Source: Lingula anatina (lineage: Eukaryota; Brachiopoda; Lingulata; Lingulida; Lingulidae). Taken from it: DNA of 64,000 nt. Location: assembly GCF_001039355.2 (NCBI RefSeq), contig NW_019775724.1:363429-427428 (forward strand), written 5' to 3'. Below the pieces are notes generated by a model. It ran no database searches. It worked only from the letters and a program-made list of their open reading frames with translations, and was not told the origin of the DNA. This document shows, in pieces, positions 25,557-37,790 of this stretch. Both the position numbers and the translations under genes were made by a program. How positions within the stretch are numbered: position 1 is the first letter of the stretch; each line of letters begins with the position of its first letter.

Positions 25557-25735
25557 AGAAATTAAACGCATATATTTACGTGTACGTACTTCTCATAGCA
25601 AACACTAGGTTACCATATTGTGTTATATCTTAAGTTTAACTTGTTACCATTCCGATTTTGCATTATTGTATTGTATTGTATTGTATTGTATTGTATTGTA
25701 ACATATTGTATTGTATTGTATTGTATAAGTGCCAG
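25501..25735. repeat. 50-bp T tract and (ATTGT)n pentanucleotide array
   Basis: T50 at 25501-25550, then attgt repeated from about 25664 to 25727 with one interruption. The first resembles a poly(A) tail read on the other strand, but no retrotransposon body is recognised next to it. Confidence 0.75.
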
Positions 25736-26614
25736 CCACTAAGAAATAAATGAACTGAATTGAACTATACGATTTAATCTGAAGCAGTGTTGTTTGACAG
25801 AACTGGATGAAACGAGACCATCGCATGCTTATCGCTTTATTGAAAAAAAAAAGAAAAAAATATATATTGGTTGAAATTCTACTTTTTATGAGGGTTATGC
25901 AAATGCCTGGAGTGAGGGAAAGAGTGAAGCCCCTAATGATGCCTTATGTTGGTATTGTCTATTCCACTCAGTAATTAAAGGATAGGAGACGTTTAATATA
26001 ATAATTAAAGAGTGGGGATAAAAAAGACTGGCGGTGGGCAGAAAAAGAAAGGAACTTTGGCAGAGAGAAGGAATATTCCCATTGGAGGACAGTTAAGTGA
26101 TGACGTCAATTCTGTGTCACATTACTCGCTGTTTTGTACAGAAATGTGCACAGAATCAGTCAGAGAAACATCTGTCAATCGAATGCTTCTCCCATAGCTT
26201 GAGAAGCACCTCTTCTACATGCAGCCTCTCCCTCAGTTAAAAATAAAGGTATGATATCGATAATTAGAACTTTCCAACCACCAGGGACAGTGCACCCCAA
26301 GGCACACTGAAAATCTAAATTGTCCGTGTACATCCCTGAGGATAATTTTATTATCACCAAAGTTTCAACTTCTTAACTTCAATGTTCAAGGAGGAGATAG
26401 TGGGTATTACATGTACAACGGGGGAAAACTAGAATCACCCCCAGGGATAGCCCTACCCACAAATGCAATGAATATCCTAATGGCCCATGCACAACCCTGA
26501 CGAAAGGTCTATTAATCACCACTGTGAACTTGAGGGGGTGGGGGGTAGTATTTGCCCTTTCCCGAACAACTCCTTTGGACGGGTACTGTAGATTTATAGT
26601 TGATGATACATTAT
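25736..26614. other. non-coding stretch
   Basis: The first 100 bp match 36630-36720 (duplicon flank). The remainder shows no gene, and I see no features beyond a G run near 26540. Confidence 0.4.
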
Positions 26615-27085
26615 TAGTTATTATGGTACTTTGGCAGTAAAACTTGTGGTAGTTGTGAAATTGAGTGTTGTGGTATAGTGGTATTGTGGTACTGTGGCAG
26701 TAAAAAGTGCTGTAAATGTGACATTCAGTGTTGTGGTATTGTGGAACTGTGGCCGTGAAAGGTGTGGTTGTTGTTACATTGAGTGTTGTGTTACTGTTGT
26801 ACTGTGGCAGTAAAGAGTGCGGTAGATGTAATATTGATTATTGTGTTATTGTCGAACTTAGACAGTGGAAAGTGTGGAAGATCTGATTATAGCTTTCTGT
26901 AAAATATGCTTCATACCCGCTTCCCGTAGCTCTTGAATATTCAAGAATGAATCGATAATATGGACAAGAGAGAGAGAGAGAGATTTCATATAAAAGGTGT
27001 GCTCAACAAATGCAAGACATAGTTCTCGTTACATTTGAGCAATTTTCTTTCTAACTGCAAACACCCGTGTAATTGTATTGTTCCA
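26615..27085. repeat. second locus of the 55-bp minisatellite and GA run
   Basis: About five diverged units with gtggtattgtggaactgtgg-like cores are followed by a GA run (26970-26985) and then about 100 bp of sequence matching 2455-2560 in intron 2 of the ciliary gene. The adjoining exons of that gene are absent here. Confidence 0.65.
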
Positions 27086-28571
27086 ATGCAGCAAGAGCTC
27101 AGTTGGCAATGACCGTCTCTGGGCAGTCAGTTGGCAGCGCATAACGAGTATGATTATTGTTTTAGTGGAAGTGTTAGCAATTAAATAACTTGTGAAGGAT
27201 AACTTACGTAAAGATTATTTTTAGATGAGATTGCATTATTTAAGCTAGAAGAATTTAATTGGTTTATTTAGTATATTAAGTAGAACGTATCGTTTAGTTT
27301 TTTTAAATTTCTCTTGATGTTTCACTGTACTATTTTCTTTTTTTTTTTTTCTACTTTTCACCAGTTCAGTACAGTTTGGCTGAGATCAGTTCATTTTAAT
27401 ACAGCTCATTAAACAGTAAGAGTTCAGTTCTTTGGATGACTCGGCAGCATTTAATATCTAACGATGATTGTTCGTATTTCTTACTCGTTGTCCGCTACAT
27501 TATGGAAATGTCACAATTAAAAATACTGATATTTAAATTGTTTGGTACCAATTAAAACTCAAAACAATACCATTTGTGATTTACTTAAGTCGTTGGATAT
27601 TTTATCATTGTATCTATCCCACCAAAATGGACGCGAATTGTTATGGACTGACAAGTTACTGATACACTGGAGAGTAGTACACAGTCTTATACTGAAGAAG
27701 GTCACGCTGTGACCGAATGCTTTGATTATGTTTTTTCATTTTGTGTAGAAATTATGATTAATATCAAAGGACTTCGCATATGAATTTTCTTCAGAAAGTA
27801 TAAATTAATGTATTGGTGTTTGATTTTGAGATTTTTATGAGTAATAAAACATGACTGTATTAAATGTTGTTCAATTTTATATTTGATGATATAATGTCGT
27901 ATACACATAGCATTCTTCACGTGATAATCCAAACCAAAAAAGCAGTGGACTCGAGATCTCATGATTTCAGTTTCATCTCTTCTATCTCAAGTACCGAATG
28001 ACCTAGTCTTTTTTAAAACTTCCATGCACTTCTGTATGCTTTTATGACTAGTAACAACAGCTTGCTTGGCTACAATTATCACTGATCAGTCACTCGTAAC
28101 GCGATATCAGATCATTTCTGTTAAGCCGAATAACAATGTCGGCTTTGCGAGATAATGATACCCTAGCTATTACATTCCCTTTACTTGGGGTGCAGGTTGA
28201 TTTTTGCCAAGATATTCACAGATTTGTCTCTGGCTTAATCATGATAACTTTTTAGTGTGTCCAGTGCGATTTTTTGCTAAAAATTTATTTCATTACTTTC
28301 AATTTTTGTAGGTTACCTGAAAAAGGCCACCAGAGTAGGTGAGAAGACATCTAGTAGAGATAACAACTATGAAATGGTGTTATTAAAAATTAAGAGAAAT
28401 CAGTCACCTTTTTAATAACGATAATAAACAAGAAAAGCACTAAGTATTATTAGAATTTGTTTTATAAATTACTATTTTATTTACTCAATTCTCATTATTA
28501 ATTAATGAATTAATTAAACAATTAATTAATCACCAGCAAAACGGTGTCATTTCTGAGCTGTCTAGAAAATT
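27086..28571. other. non-coding stretch before duplicon 3
   Basis: No gene is seen. The segment around 28080-28170 matches those at 12205 and 17215 (cgatatcaga core), and 28300-28560 matches 17600-17860. The left limit of duplicon 3 is therefore near 28.0 kb. Confidence 0.45.
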
Positions 28572-28728
28572 TCATCAAATTCTTTCCATAACCATTGCAG
28601 AATGTTGCTAACAGAAAAAGAAATTCATCAAATTTTTTCCATAACCTTTGCTGAATGTTGCTAACAGAAAAAATGATCAAATTCTGTCCATAACCTCTCC
28701 AGAATGTTGCTACCAGAAAAACAAATTA
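28572..28728. repeat. three tandem units of about 54 bp
   Basis: The core atcaaattnnntccataacc...gaatgttgctaacagaaaa is present three times in a row. Only one such unit is found at the paralogous place near 17850, so the expansion came after duplication. Confidence 0.65.
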
Positions 28729-28825
28729 TTATTACTTTTTTTAATTTGATAATTATAATAATGGTGATAATAATTATAATATTAACAATCAAGTTCTTTA
28801 AAACCGTGCTGCCCGTACAAATCAG

Positions 28826-29090
28826 CCAGTGGCAGATTTGGGGGAAAGGGGTCAGGGGGTCCTTAACCTGCAACCCCCCCTTCGATTTCCGAAAAATAAA
28901 AAACACCAAAAGTCCCGTCTTGAAATAAGAATTTTGACTAGCTGTATCATAGTTCTAAACCAAATGGCACCGTTCGCCTTCTAAAATACTCCAAAAAAAT
29001 TCAAAGCCCTTCAGCGGGCCCGAAACCCACGTCAAGGAGGGAGGGTCGGCTTGGCATCCGCCCCCCCCCCCTTCAATTAATCCTGGATAT
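28826..29090 (+). mobile_element. interspersed hAT-like repeat
   Basis: It runs from cagtggcagatttggggg to ttaatcctggat, with the family body and two C tracts. Part of its right end is repeated at 29296-29390 after an n. Confidence 0.5.
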
Positions 29091-29410
29091 TATTATTATT
29101 ATTGCACCACTAACATTTCTCTTAATCTTTTTTCCATCTGTTTTCCACTCCAGACATACGTAATAATTAAACTTAGGGGTTTAAGCGCAATTTCGATTTC
29201 CTTTACCTTCGATGCCATTTCTTCTTGGAAATGTATTAAGATCGCAAGTATTCTTTTGTCACGAACCAATTATCTGTCATCATTACCAGACTGANTTCAA
29301 AGCCCTTCAGCGGGCCCGAAACCCCCCGTCAAGGAGGGAGGGTCGGCTTGGCCCTTGCCCCCCCCCCCCCCCCCCTTCAATTAATCCTGGACCCCCCCCC
29401 CCCCGCCTCT
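29091..29410. repeat. short duplicated segments around an n, likely misassembly
   Basis: Sequence 29101-29294 recurs at 29811-30000, and 29296-29390 recurs from 28998 to 29090. The n at 29295 separates them. The pattern is what a wrongly placed haplotype or bridging read would leave. Confidence 0.65.
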
Positions 29411-29666
29411 GTGTTGTGCACAATAATCAAATGTCTTATGTGAATTATTCATTATTGGGAGAAATAGTGTAGGTTACCCGATACAATAATTTTGACTCTT
29501 TTCGTTTGGCAAGTATTAAACGGAAATATATTCTTGATGCTAATTAAGGAAGGGACTACTCCTTCTATCGCAATTCCGTGATTACTTGTTCTAAAAGAAT
29601 TACTCACGCTGAGCTGCTCCTTAGACAATTTTAGTGACTCAACGCAGATTGATTTGTTACTATCGA

Positions 29667-29674
29667 ACCTACAT

Positions 29675-29705
<31 letters not shown>

Positions 29706-29753
29706 TTTGTTTGTTTGTTTGTTTGTTTGTTATTTATCATCATCATCATCATC

Positions 29754-29809
<56 letters not shown>

Positions 29810-29815
29810 GCACCA
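29667..29815. repeat. compound microsatellite (TTTA)n (TTTG)n (ATC)n (TTA)n
   Basis: Four simple repeats follow one another without interruption. The open frames over it are low-complexity artefacts. Confidence 0.85.
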
Positions 29816-30365
29816 CTAACATTTCTCTTAATCTTTTTTCCATCTGTTTTCCACTCCAGACATACGTAATAATTAAACTAAGGGGTTTAAGCGCAATTTC
29901 GATTTCCTTTACCTTCGATGCCATTTCTTCTTGGAAATGTATTAAGATCGCAAGTATTCTTTTGTCACGAACCAATTATCTGTCATCATTACCAGACTGA
30001 AGAACCTATTTCAACAACTAAAGTTACATGTAATATCTTAAATGACAAAGCGGATATATGTGACAACATTTTTCTTTCGACTCAGCCACAAATATTTTGA
30101 TCTGTTAACAGCGATCCTTGAGGCAGAGGGTTTGAAATTGAAGTATTGATAACGTATAGGTAAAAATCACCAAAACGATTGTTTTTAACTGTTTAACGGT
30201 AATATAAGGGAATACCTTGCACTCCGCCTGCCCTGTTTTGATTCTTCTTACTTGATCTTTTCGTCCTGCACAAGGAGACACAAGTATCCAAAAATTATGA
30301 CAGGATCAATTTTTATTGGTTTACTTCAATCAAGGATAATTCGGCACTAGATTTAATGAAATATC

Positions 30366-30369
30366 AAAA

Positions 30370-30412
<43 letters not shown>

Positions 30413-30451
30413 AAATAAAATAAAATAAAATAAAATAAAATAAAAATAAAA
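30366..30451. repeat. (AAAT)n-(AAAAT)n microsatellite
   Basis: Tetranucleotide aaat units pass into pentanucleotide aaaat units. Confidence 0.85.
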
Positions 30452-31162
30452 AAGGAACACAAAAAAGTCAACCTAACTCAGAAGGAATTCATTCATTTTT
30501 GTCAATGCAGGCCCATTTCCCAATATAGGTGCACTACTAACTGAATTACCTCTCGGGAATGTAATTTTTTACAGTATTCAAGTCAACATCAAGTCAAGTT
30601 AAACTTAAGCCATTGTTTCTCTTGTGAAATTGTCCCCAGATGCTTTCTGTACTAAATAAAAGGGAATTTTATAATAATACATGCGATTTTAATATGCATG
30701 AAACTACAAATGGAATCATAAGAGTATCGTAAGAGTTGGATAATATGACACAGAAAGTCCATAAATCAAAGTTCTCTACTAGGAAATTAGGTGAGCACCT
30801 TGATTCAGTCTTTACCACTAAGCTAAAAGCAAAAACTATAAAGTGCTGGAGCGAGTTGTTTCTAACTAACCGTTCACAAAGGTTAATGATAAAAGACTAA
30901 GAACAAGGAGACGCGAGAAGTGGCAAATTGAACCGACGGGTTTGTAATTAATTATCTTATTGACTGGAGATTTGTATAATACCCCTGGAAAGCTTACGTG
31001 AGATAATGCACCCACATGATCTAGGCCAGATCACTTTGAGCGCCAGATAAGATGTTCAAGGCATTTGACGCGAGAAGGTTGCAATGTATTATTGGCATAC
31101 ATATCGAGAAAGCATACTCGCACCTCCCTCTAAAACCGATTTAAGCTTCACATACCTGTAGC

Positions 31163-31194
<32 letters not shown>

Positions 31195-31923
31195 CAATAT
31201 GAAGCGGATCTGAAGCTTTAAAATGGAAGTCACGTTTTACCGGCAAGAGCTAATGTATGGTAACTAAAAGCAAACTTTTGGGAGTTGAAGGTATTTGGTG
31301 TTATGGACGCGTGCATTCATATTCAATATTGGTCATTTTGTATGCTTGAGGAATTTCATTTTTATTTAAAAATTACTTTAGAGAAAATATGCTCAATAAC
31401 ATTCTTATAACTGTCACTGAAAACGACATTATGCCCCCATTCCTACATTTAACACTGAACGAAGGGAACTGCATCAATCCCTTTTCCAGATTAAAACGCC
31501 ACGCTGACTTATCAACGGATGTGTGTCACAGTAAAGGACAGTCACAAGCCGACAGAGTGAAGTTGTCTCTCAAATGCTGTTATTTTCCAACTTAAAAGTT
31601 CAATGCGAAAATAAGACGGGTTTCGGAGAGTCATACGATTAATTCTTGACATTAGTTGAACCCAATGTTAATATGTTATAATGGCAATTCTAGTCGAAAA
31701 TTGCTGCAAGGTCCTTTTTACAAGACAAACATCGAAAGATCTGGGAAATTATGTGAGGCATCATCGTATCAGTAGGCGTATGCTTGCATGGTTTATACGT
31801 GCAACACTTACACGGCGTCTTTTAATTAATATCAGTTGTCATTGAAAAGTTACGTTAATTTCGCATCAACTACATAGGCCAAGTTAAATCGCGAGACGTT
31901 AATTGCCAGCTGCCTACACACTG
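30452..31923 (+). promoter_or_regulatory. 5' flank of GPCR copy 3 with altered proximal promoter
   Basis: No gene is present. Sequence from about 31385 onward is colinear with the flanks of copies 1 and 2. The CAGCTG E-box near 31905 is kept, but the inverted CCAAT box reads cataggcc and is lost. An AT dinucleotide run lies at about 31162-31188. Confidence 0.5.
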
Positions 31924-31929
31924 TATAAA
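31924..31929 (+). promoter_or_regulatory. TATA box of GPCR copy 3
   Basis: TATAAA at the same place, relative to the E-box and the start codon, as in copy 2. Confidence 0.6.
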
Positions 31930-32035
31930 TGCATGCTCCAGTAAGACATGAATTCAGACTTCTCCAGCTTGCGAGAGCGACTTTAATTTCCGACGCTTTC
32001 CTCTGCTCTGCAATCCTGTTAAACTTGTAAAAGCC

Positions 32036-33166
32036 ATGAATACGACTGAGATGCCTATCAATGGTACCTCATTTCTTGAAAAAGAGGAAAATGAAGAGGA
32101 CATTCCTGATTTGGCCTTCGTCAATCTGTTGTATTTCGCGGTAGGTGGCATTGGGATTTCTCTCGTTATTGTGGTTGGCCTTATTCTGAATTTTCTCTCG
32201 ATGGCTGTATTTTCACGTTTCGAAAAACGGAGCTCGACTTCGTTCCTTTTGATATGCTTGGCAGTGGCCGATAATATCCATCTTTTAGCGACACTCTTAA
32301 ACTTCAGCCTCCAATCCATGTACCCTTATACTGGGTGGTTCAAAGAATACTTCTTTACCTTGATGAAACACTCCCGGCTTTTGTGGGGGTTAAAATATTC
32401 CCTCTTCCTGATCCCACCCTGGCTTGTAGTGCTCGTAACGTTCGATCGTTATCTGCACCTTTGTTCAGACAACGGCCTTAGGAGTGGACCAACCGCACCC
32501 ATTAAGATTTGGGCGTTTAGAGTTGGCTGCATCGTGATTTTTGCTTTTCTCAACAATGTACCACGATATTTCTTTGGATCCTTGCCTGAGCGTCCTTGTC
32601 CCCTGAACACAACATCCCCTGTTTTTTGTCTAGGCGCCCCATTACCGGTTTCAGAATACCACAAAGCGTATACTGTTTTTTCTTACGTTTTTGTGCACTT
32701 TTTGGCTCCTTTCATTATCATCTTGGTTCTGAATGCCAAGATGGCTCACTACATGAGGGTTCTTGCCAAGAATCCAACCATGATTGCCATGCACAAGTTG
32801 GGTGTTCATCGTACTTTGATCAAAATGACTTTGGTGATCGCCCTAACTACTTTGTCCGCCTCCTTAACAGTCTCTCTGTCTTGTCTCTTTGGACTCTTTG
32901 GAAACCAGCGTATTGGCGAAATGCGAGGCATGGTGTATGTATACCCAGTCATGGTTTTGTTCTGTACACTTAGCTCCTGTGTAAATTTCTTCATTTACGG
33001 CCTTTTCGGGGGAAAATTCAGAAGCACTTTGAAGTCGTTGTGTTGCCATCAAAAGCCAAACAAGAGAGGGCAAGCTGCTTGCGATATGGCAGAACGCAAA
33101 AGACGTGCAGCGCCAGACGGGCCAAAGCCTGGAGTGCGAGCTATCAGCACCATAGGTTCTGCTTGA
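32036..33166 (+). CDS. FMRFamide-receptor-like class A GPCR, copy 3 (intact)
   Basis: An intronless 376-aa receptor, closely similar to copy 2 along its whole length and of identical length. It starts MNTTEMPINGTSFLEK with sequons at N2 and N9. Upstream the frame is closed by a two-base difference from copies 1 and 2, which fixes this ATG as the start for the family. Landmarks are LAVAD in TM2, the DRY-equivalent triplet in FDRYLHLC, the loop-2 Cys pair in RPCPLNTTSPVFCLG, NFFIYGLFGGKFR ending TM7, paired Cys after it, and the STIGSA tail. Unlike copy 2, the TM6 proline is replaced: TTLSASLTV against TTLMPSLTV. That changes a residue that normally kinks TM6 on activation. It is predicted to be a cell-surface peptide receptor; the ligand is unknown. 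Confidence 0.85.
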   Translation: MNTTEMPINGTSFLEKEENEEDIPDLAFVNLLYFAVGGIGISLVIVVGLILNFLSMAVFSRFEKRSSTSFLLICLAVADNIHLLATLLNFSLQSMYPYTGWFKEYFFTLMKHSRLLWGLKYSLFLIPPWLVVLVTFDRYLHLCSDNGLRSGPTAPIKIWAFRVGCIVIFAFLNNVPRYFFGSLPERPCPLNTTSPVFCLGAPLPVSEYHKAYTVFSYVFVHFLAPFIIILVLNAKMAHYMRVLAKNPTMIAMHKLGVHRTLIKMTLVIALTTLSASLTVSLSCLFGLFGNQRIGEMRGMVYVYPVMVLFCTLSSCVNFFIYGLFGGKFRSTLKSLCCHQKPNKRGQAACDMAERKRRAAPDGPKPGVRAISTIGSA

Positions 33167-33244
33167 GCAGGAGTGACAGTCCTTAGATAACCAGGTAAAT
33201 GAGCAATATAATACGTTTGTTTGTCTTTGGTATTTTTCATTCTA

Positions 33245-33264
33245 ATAATAATAATAATAATAAC

Positions 33265-33298
<34 letters not shown>

Positions 33299-33519
33299 GT
33301 AAGTAGTAGTAGTAGTAGTAGTAGTACAGAATAGGCTGCAGAACGCAGTGTAGCAAACAGTATTATTGCAATGCCTGTAGTTTTGTCTAGTTTTTTGTAT
33401 TGTTTTGAGAATGAAAGTAACTAAATAATTTAAGTCATTAACATCCAGGTATATATACTATACAAGCCAGGCTATTATAGTATACATATCTGAGCATAAC
33501 AGGCATGGCTTTCATCTTG

Positions 33520-33557
<38 letters not shown>
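33245..33557. repeat. ATA and TAG microsatellites and a 37-bp T tract
   Basis: ATA then ATT then TAG triplets (33245-33328) match the array after copy 2. A T tract is at about 33521-33557. Confidence 0.75.
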
Positions 33558-35860
33558 CTTTCTTCGGTTTAAGTATGTACTCCTTCAGTAGTGTTTTATT
33601 CAAAGATCTAGAGTATATTCGTTTTTTTTTTTACAAAAAATCCCAATATTCTGGATGAGGTTTTTAAAGTCAGCCTGATAACATGTTTTTTCTTTTTGTG
33701 TATTTTGTGGACATTGGCCTCTATAGTGCAAAATAATTGCCTTATATTTAAAAGGCAGGTTCCTTTAAAAAGTAAGCATGATCGGAATATTTTTATTTGT
33801 TTGGTTTCTTGCATGTATTTTTGGCGACATTGAACTAATAGTAAAAACCACCAAGCCGTATTTTTTTTATTGAATTGGGGTTGCTATGTCTTAAAATCCA
33901 ACCAAAATAACATTTGATATTTTCATTGGTTACTGGAAGTTATGTCTTGCAATAATATGTGTTCCTATGTTAGTGTCTCTTATTAGCCATGCACATCTCA
34001 CTTACCTGTCACATTTGTCATGACATGTTTTAAAAATGTTCTTATTATTTATTATTATGCACATCTTTTATAATAGTACGTGTACGTGTTTGATGAATTT
34101 TCATACCCCGTATTTAACATCTGTGAAATATGTAAGGCGAGCAGATACAATCATGCATTTGGTCAGAATTGCACAAGAGATTGTGAAGTGCACAAGCGTC
34201 AAAACTAAGCTAGATGTTCTGAAAGATTCTAAAGAACCAGGAAAAAGTAATCTATAGGATGGGAAATCGTAAGTGCATATAAGTAAATTTCTAAATGAAT
34301 GTAAGACCTTATATTGGATTTTAGTTGAAAGCACAAGTAGAAAAAGAAAGGTATAGGGAGGATCGCAGTAACACATTTTTTTTCAAAACTTTTTAATCAC
34401 GTGGTGCTCGGTAAAAACTCGGACAATATTCAAAATTTTCACCATATTACTTTACTAGAGGTCATTGATTCTGATTCATTGAATTTCTTTGTTTTATATC
34501 AGTATTTGTACCAACTTTGGTATCTAGTTCTCAGCGGTATTGAATATGTTATATGTGAATTAAGGAAAATTTTACTTAACGCATATTGAAAATTGAAAAG
34601 AAACGTATATTGTATAATTGCAGACCTTGACTGCAGTTTGCCAAGTACGGTGTGGAAGACTTTGACATTACCGATGCTGACAGAGTTTTTCTTCTGCGTT
34701 AAATGAATAGCGAGCACTGCTAGAAGGCAGACCTCCGCCAAGGCAGAATGCACATGCACATATTTAAGAAGTAAATGAATTATTTTAAGATATCAGGAGA
34801 GACGGATCCGCTTGAACTGGATTTCCCTCCTGAATAACTGTTTATCCTGAAAATTTCTACATAATTGGTGAAAAAGTGCTACATTATTTGTCCACAAATT
34901 TACAAGTGACTATGGAATTATGATAACTTCCGCAGGCCACAGTGAAAATTTACTGACATTGGTGGATAGTTCATGCATAACTGACACAATACAAATATAC
35001 TATTTATAAATCGTTAAAAACTCAGCAACCTGGACGTATCTTGGAACATCAAACGTAAAGCCATAAAAGGAAGAGTCATCTTCGTTTGATAAGAAACAAG
35101 GCGATATCACACGCTGAACTTATAGTATTGGAAGACTTTGTCAAATTTGAAACAATTCCTTGGCGTTGATTCACCATAAATGGATGGACAGAATGCCGTT
35201 TATTATATCCCAGCTACTCTGCTTCTCTTAATTCAACAGTGACTGAATCCAAAACTCACTGTACATAATACAAAGTTTTCCAAGCCGCCCTTCTCAAACC
35301 ACGGAGGAGAGAATGATGCTTGTGCCGCAGCTTTGGATAAGTTTCAACCACTGCACGCACTATGTATGCTACTCCCGTGACTAGAGAGTGCAACATTTAG
35401 GTCTATGAGAAAACACAGCTACGCCGTCTGAATGTAAAGCTTCGAGATCTTCTCAGCCAGATCCATCTGATTATTATAGAAATTTGTTGTATATTGATTA
35501 ATATTCCTTAATCCCAGGTTTTATTAATTTAGTTTATCGAACTAATTGTAGTTTGTTTTATATGGTGTGAAATTGCTTAAATCAAAATATGCTCTAATAT
35601 TTTTAAGGGCAAGTATTTAATGGAAAAGATGTATATATATTTGGAGACATAATTTCTTTCTGTCATACGTGTAACTTGTAATGTAAAGTTGAATATACGC
35701 CGGTAGATACTTAAACGATTTTGCTCAGCCATCTACAGATCACCTATGGAAGAGAGTATAGATATAGCACAAATCGTCTACAGCATGCGACAGAGTCATT
35801 AAACGAGGAGTTGTCGACATAATTACACTCTTGGTTGTAGCACACAGTGGGAGTCAATTA
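33558..35860. other. 3' flank of GPCR duplicon 3, non-coding
   Basis: It is colinear with 22450-25050 and shows no gene; the shorter open frames differ between the two copies. Confidence 0.5.
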
Positions 35861-36082
35861 AGCCCCCTTTACACTGGACGGCGTCCTTTCTGCGTCCAGC
35901 AGTACGGCCCCATTTGAGAGTTTAAAAATTATAATATTTTACGTGCCGACAACTGGCCGATCATTGAGCACTCATTCTGATACAAAATTAATGCTCGTGC
36001 CTCCTTATTAAGACCCCAGCGATGCCAAATTTCATGGTCGCAGAGAGGACGCAGAAAGGACGCCGTCCAGTGTAAAGGGGGT
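35861..36082. mobile_element. 222-bp MITE, empty site visible in two paralogues
   Basis: Termini ccccctttacactggacg and its complement are followed by further pairing (gcgtcctttctgcgtcc). ATTA stands at both flanks. The same site at about 25055 and 46590 reads straight through without the element, so it inserted after the flank was duplicated. A shorter relative is at 49764-49938. Its ends resemble PIF/Harbinger-type elements. Confidence 0.75.
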
Positions 36083-37726
36083 ATTACTCGTACATGAGTA
36101 TCAGTGCTCTTCAACAAATGTCAACTGAGTGAAGGCGTCAATTATGAGCAATTATTAATAATTAGCCAGAGAAATATCTGTGAATATCTAGCGAAAAGCG
36201 ATCTGTGCCTCTTGTAGATAGTAATTTGTAACCGACTTATACTACGGTTTGATCATCGAATGGCAGGATAATTGTACACCTGCATTTTGCTTTTATTGCA
36301 AAATTGCAATATATTAGAATGCAACGCAATGGTAGTACTTTAGCCAAGTACACCCTAGCGTTCGTAGCTGCGGCATCGTAACAAATACATTGGGACTCTT
36401 TGTTGGGTCTTATATCGCTGAGGAAATTTGGGTACCTAATGGCGTTTATTTGTTGTTTTGTCATTTTTTTTTTATACATGGCCTTCTCTAAGCTAACGCT
36501 TAATATGTTCATTACTTATAGTGTACCGAATGACCACCATGTTATAGAATTTTTTACAGCTTAAGTCGACTTTGTTATTAATCTATTTGGGCACTGTTGA
36601 CTTGTATTGCACTATATCTGATATGGCATCCTGCGCTGAAAAATAAATTAAATGCACTGAATTGAACTGTACGTTTTAATCTGAAGCACAGCGTTGGAGT
36701 AGTTTGCCAGAAACACAGTTTACGACGAGGGCATAACGGATGATATGAGGTCATCGCGTTAATGAAAAAAAGAAAAATTGTTGCCTGTTTATAAAATAGC
36801 AGCCCAAACGTTTAAATTCTTCTCTTTTGTGATGGGTATACGAAAGGGGGGGGGGTTTACAGGATGGTCCAGAGATGTTTCCATTTTTGATACAGTGGCA
36901 TTGTTCACTGAAAGGGAAATTAAATGTTTTCTTACAGACATGTCTCACAAACAGGCCTGTTTTGTGTGGAGTAAGTTTTTCCCCACAAACACCATCATTT
37001 TGCGAGCTTGCATCGAGCACAAATGAGTCATTAAAACTAGCTGCGCTAAAAACTTGAAGTCGATGTTTTATTAATTTTTAATCAAAAACTTTATTGTATG
37101 CAATCATGATATGGTTATCAACCTCGCGTTTTTTCTTTGCCTCACTTCTGTTATTAGTTCTAGATTCTAGTGTTACAGTGTAGTTTTAGTTCTATATCCT
37201 ATAATTTAAAAAGTGTCAACAGCATACTGGCATATCTTTACATCTAATCTGGTTATCTGTATCCCTATAATCTTCTTATTTTCTCCAAGTATAATAAATA
37301 TGTCTCAAAACATGTTATGGATATGAATGGTGATATTGGGTCACCTTGTCGACACCCTCGATGAAAGAATGACGAGAAGATACCATGATGAGTCAAGACA
37401 ATTTTAACTCGTTGTTCAAATATTGAATATTTCTGAATATTTTTTCCAATCTAAAGAATTCCAAAACTTGATCTTTAAACCCATGTTGACGAATGGTGTG
37501 CTTTTGATGATGAATGATAATCCTTTTCTATCATCTACAAAAATTTCATGACATTATACAGCTGTCTTATATTTTCATCTGTTAATCATACACTGATAAT
37601 TCCCTGCTGATTATCATGAATTATATCGGGATTGTTGTTTTCAATCTACTTTTCAATCTACTTGGAAAACACTTTGAAATTATTTTGTTAGAGGTATTCG
37701 CTATTAAAATAGGAAGCTAGTTTTTT
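36083..37726. other. flank between the GPCR and transporter clusters
   Basis: The first 450 bp match 25080-25450 and 46610-47050. The stretch 37490-37790 matches 47060-47376, the flank of transporter copy B. The frame at 36778-37026 has no recognisable homology, and I do not call a gene. Confidence 0.45.
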
Positions 37727-37732
37727 TTTATT
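37727..37732 (-). promoter_or_regulatory. candidate polyadenylation signal of transporter copy A
   Basis: TTTATT on the + strand is AATAAA for the - strand gene, about 60 nt after its stop codon. Confidence 0.45.
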
Positions 37733-37790
37733 ATTTCCTCATATATAACCCCCAATCTACCGTAAAGAACAAAGATAGGTGACTTTTTTG

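Noticed and set aside
29634-30000. Poly-I, poly-L and poly-Y frames over the compound microsatellite
   Set aside because: They are low-complexity translations of simple repeats.
36778-37026. 82-codon frame between GPCR and transporter clusters
   Set aside because: I find no recognisable motif, no paralogous copy and no splice-site pattern that would support it.
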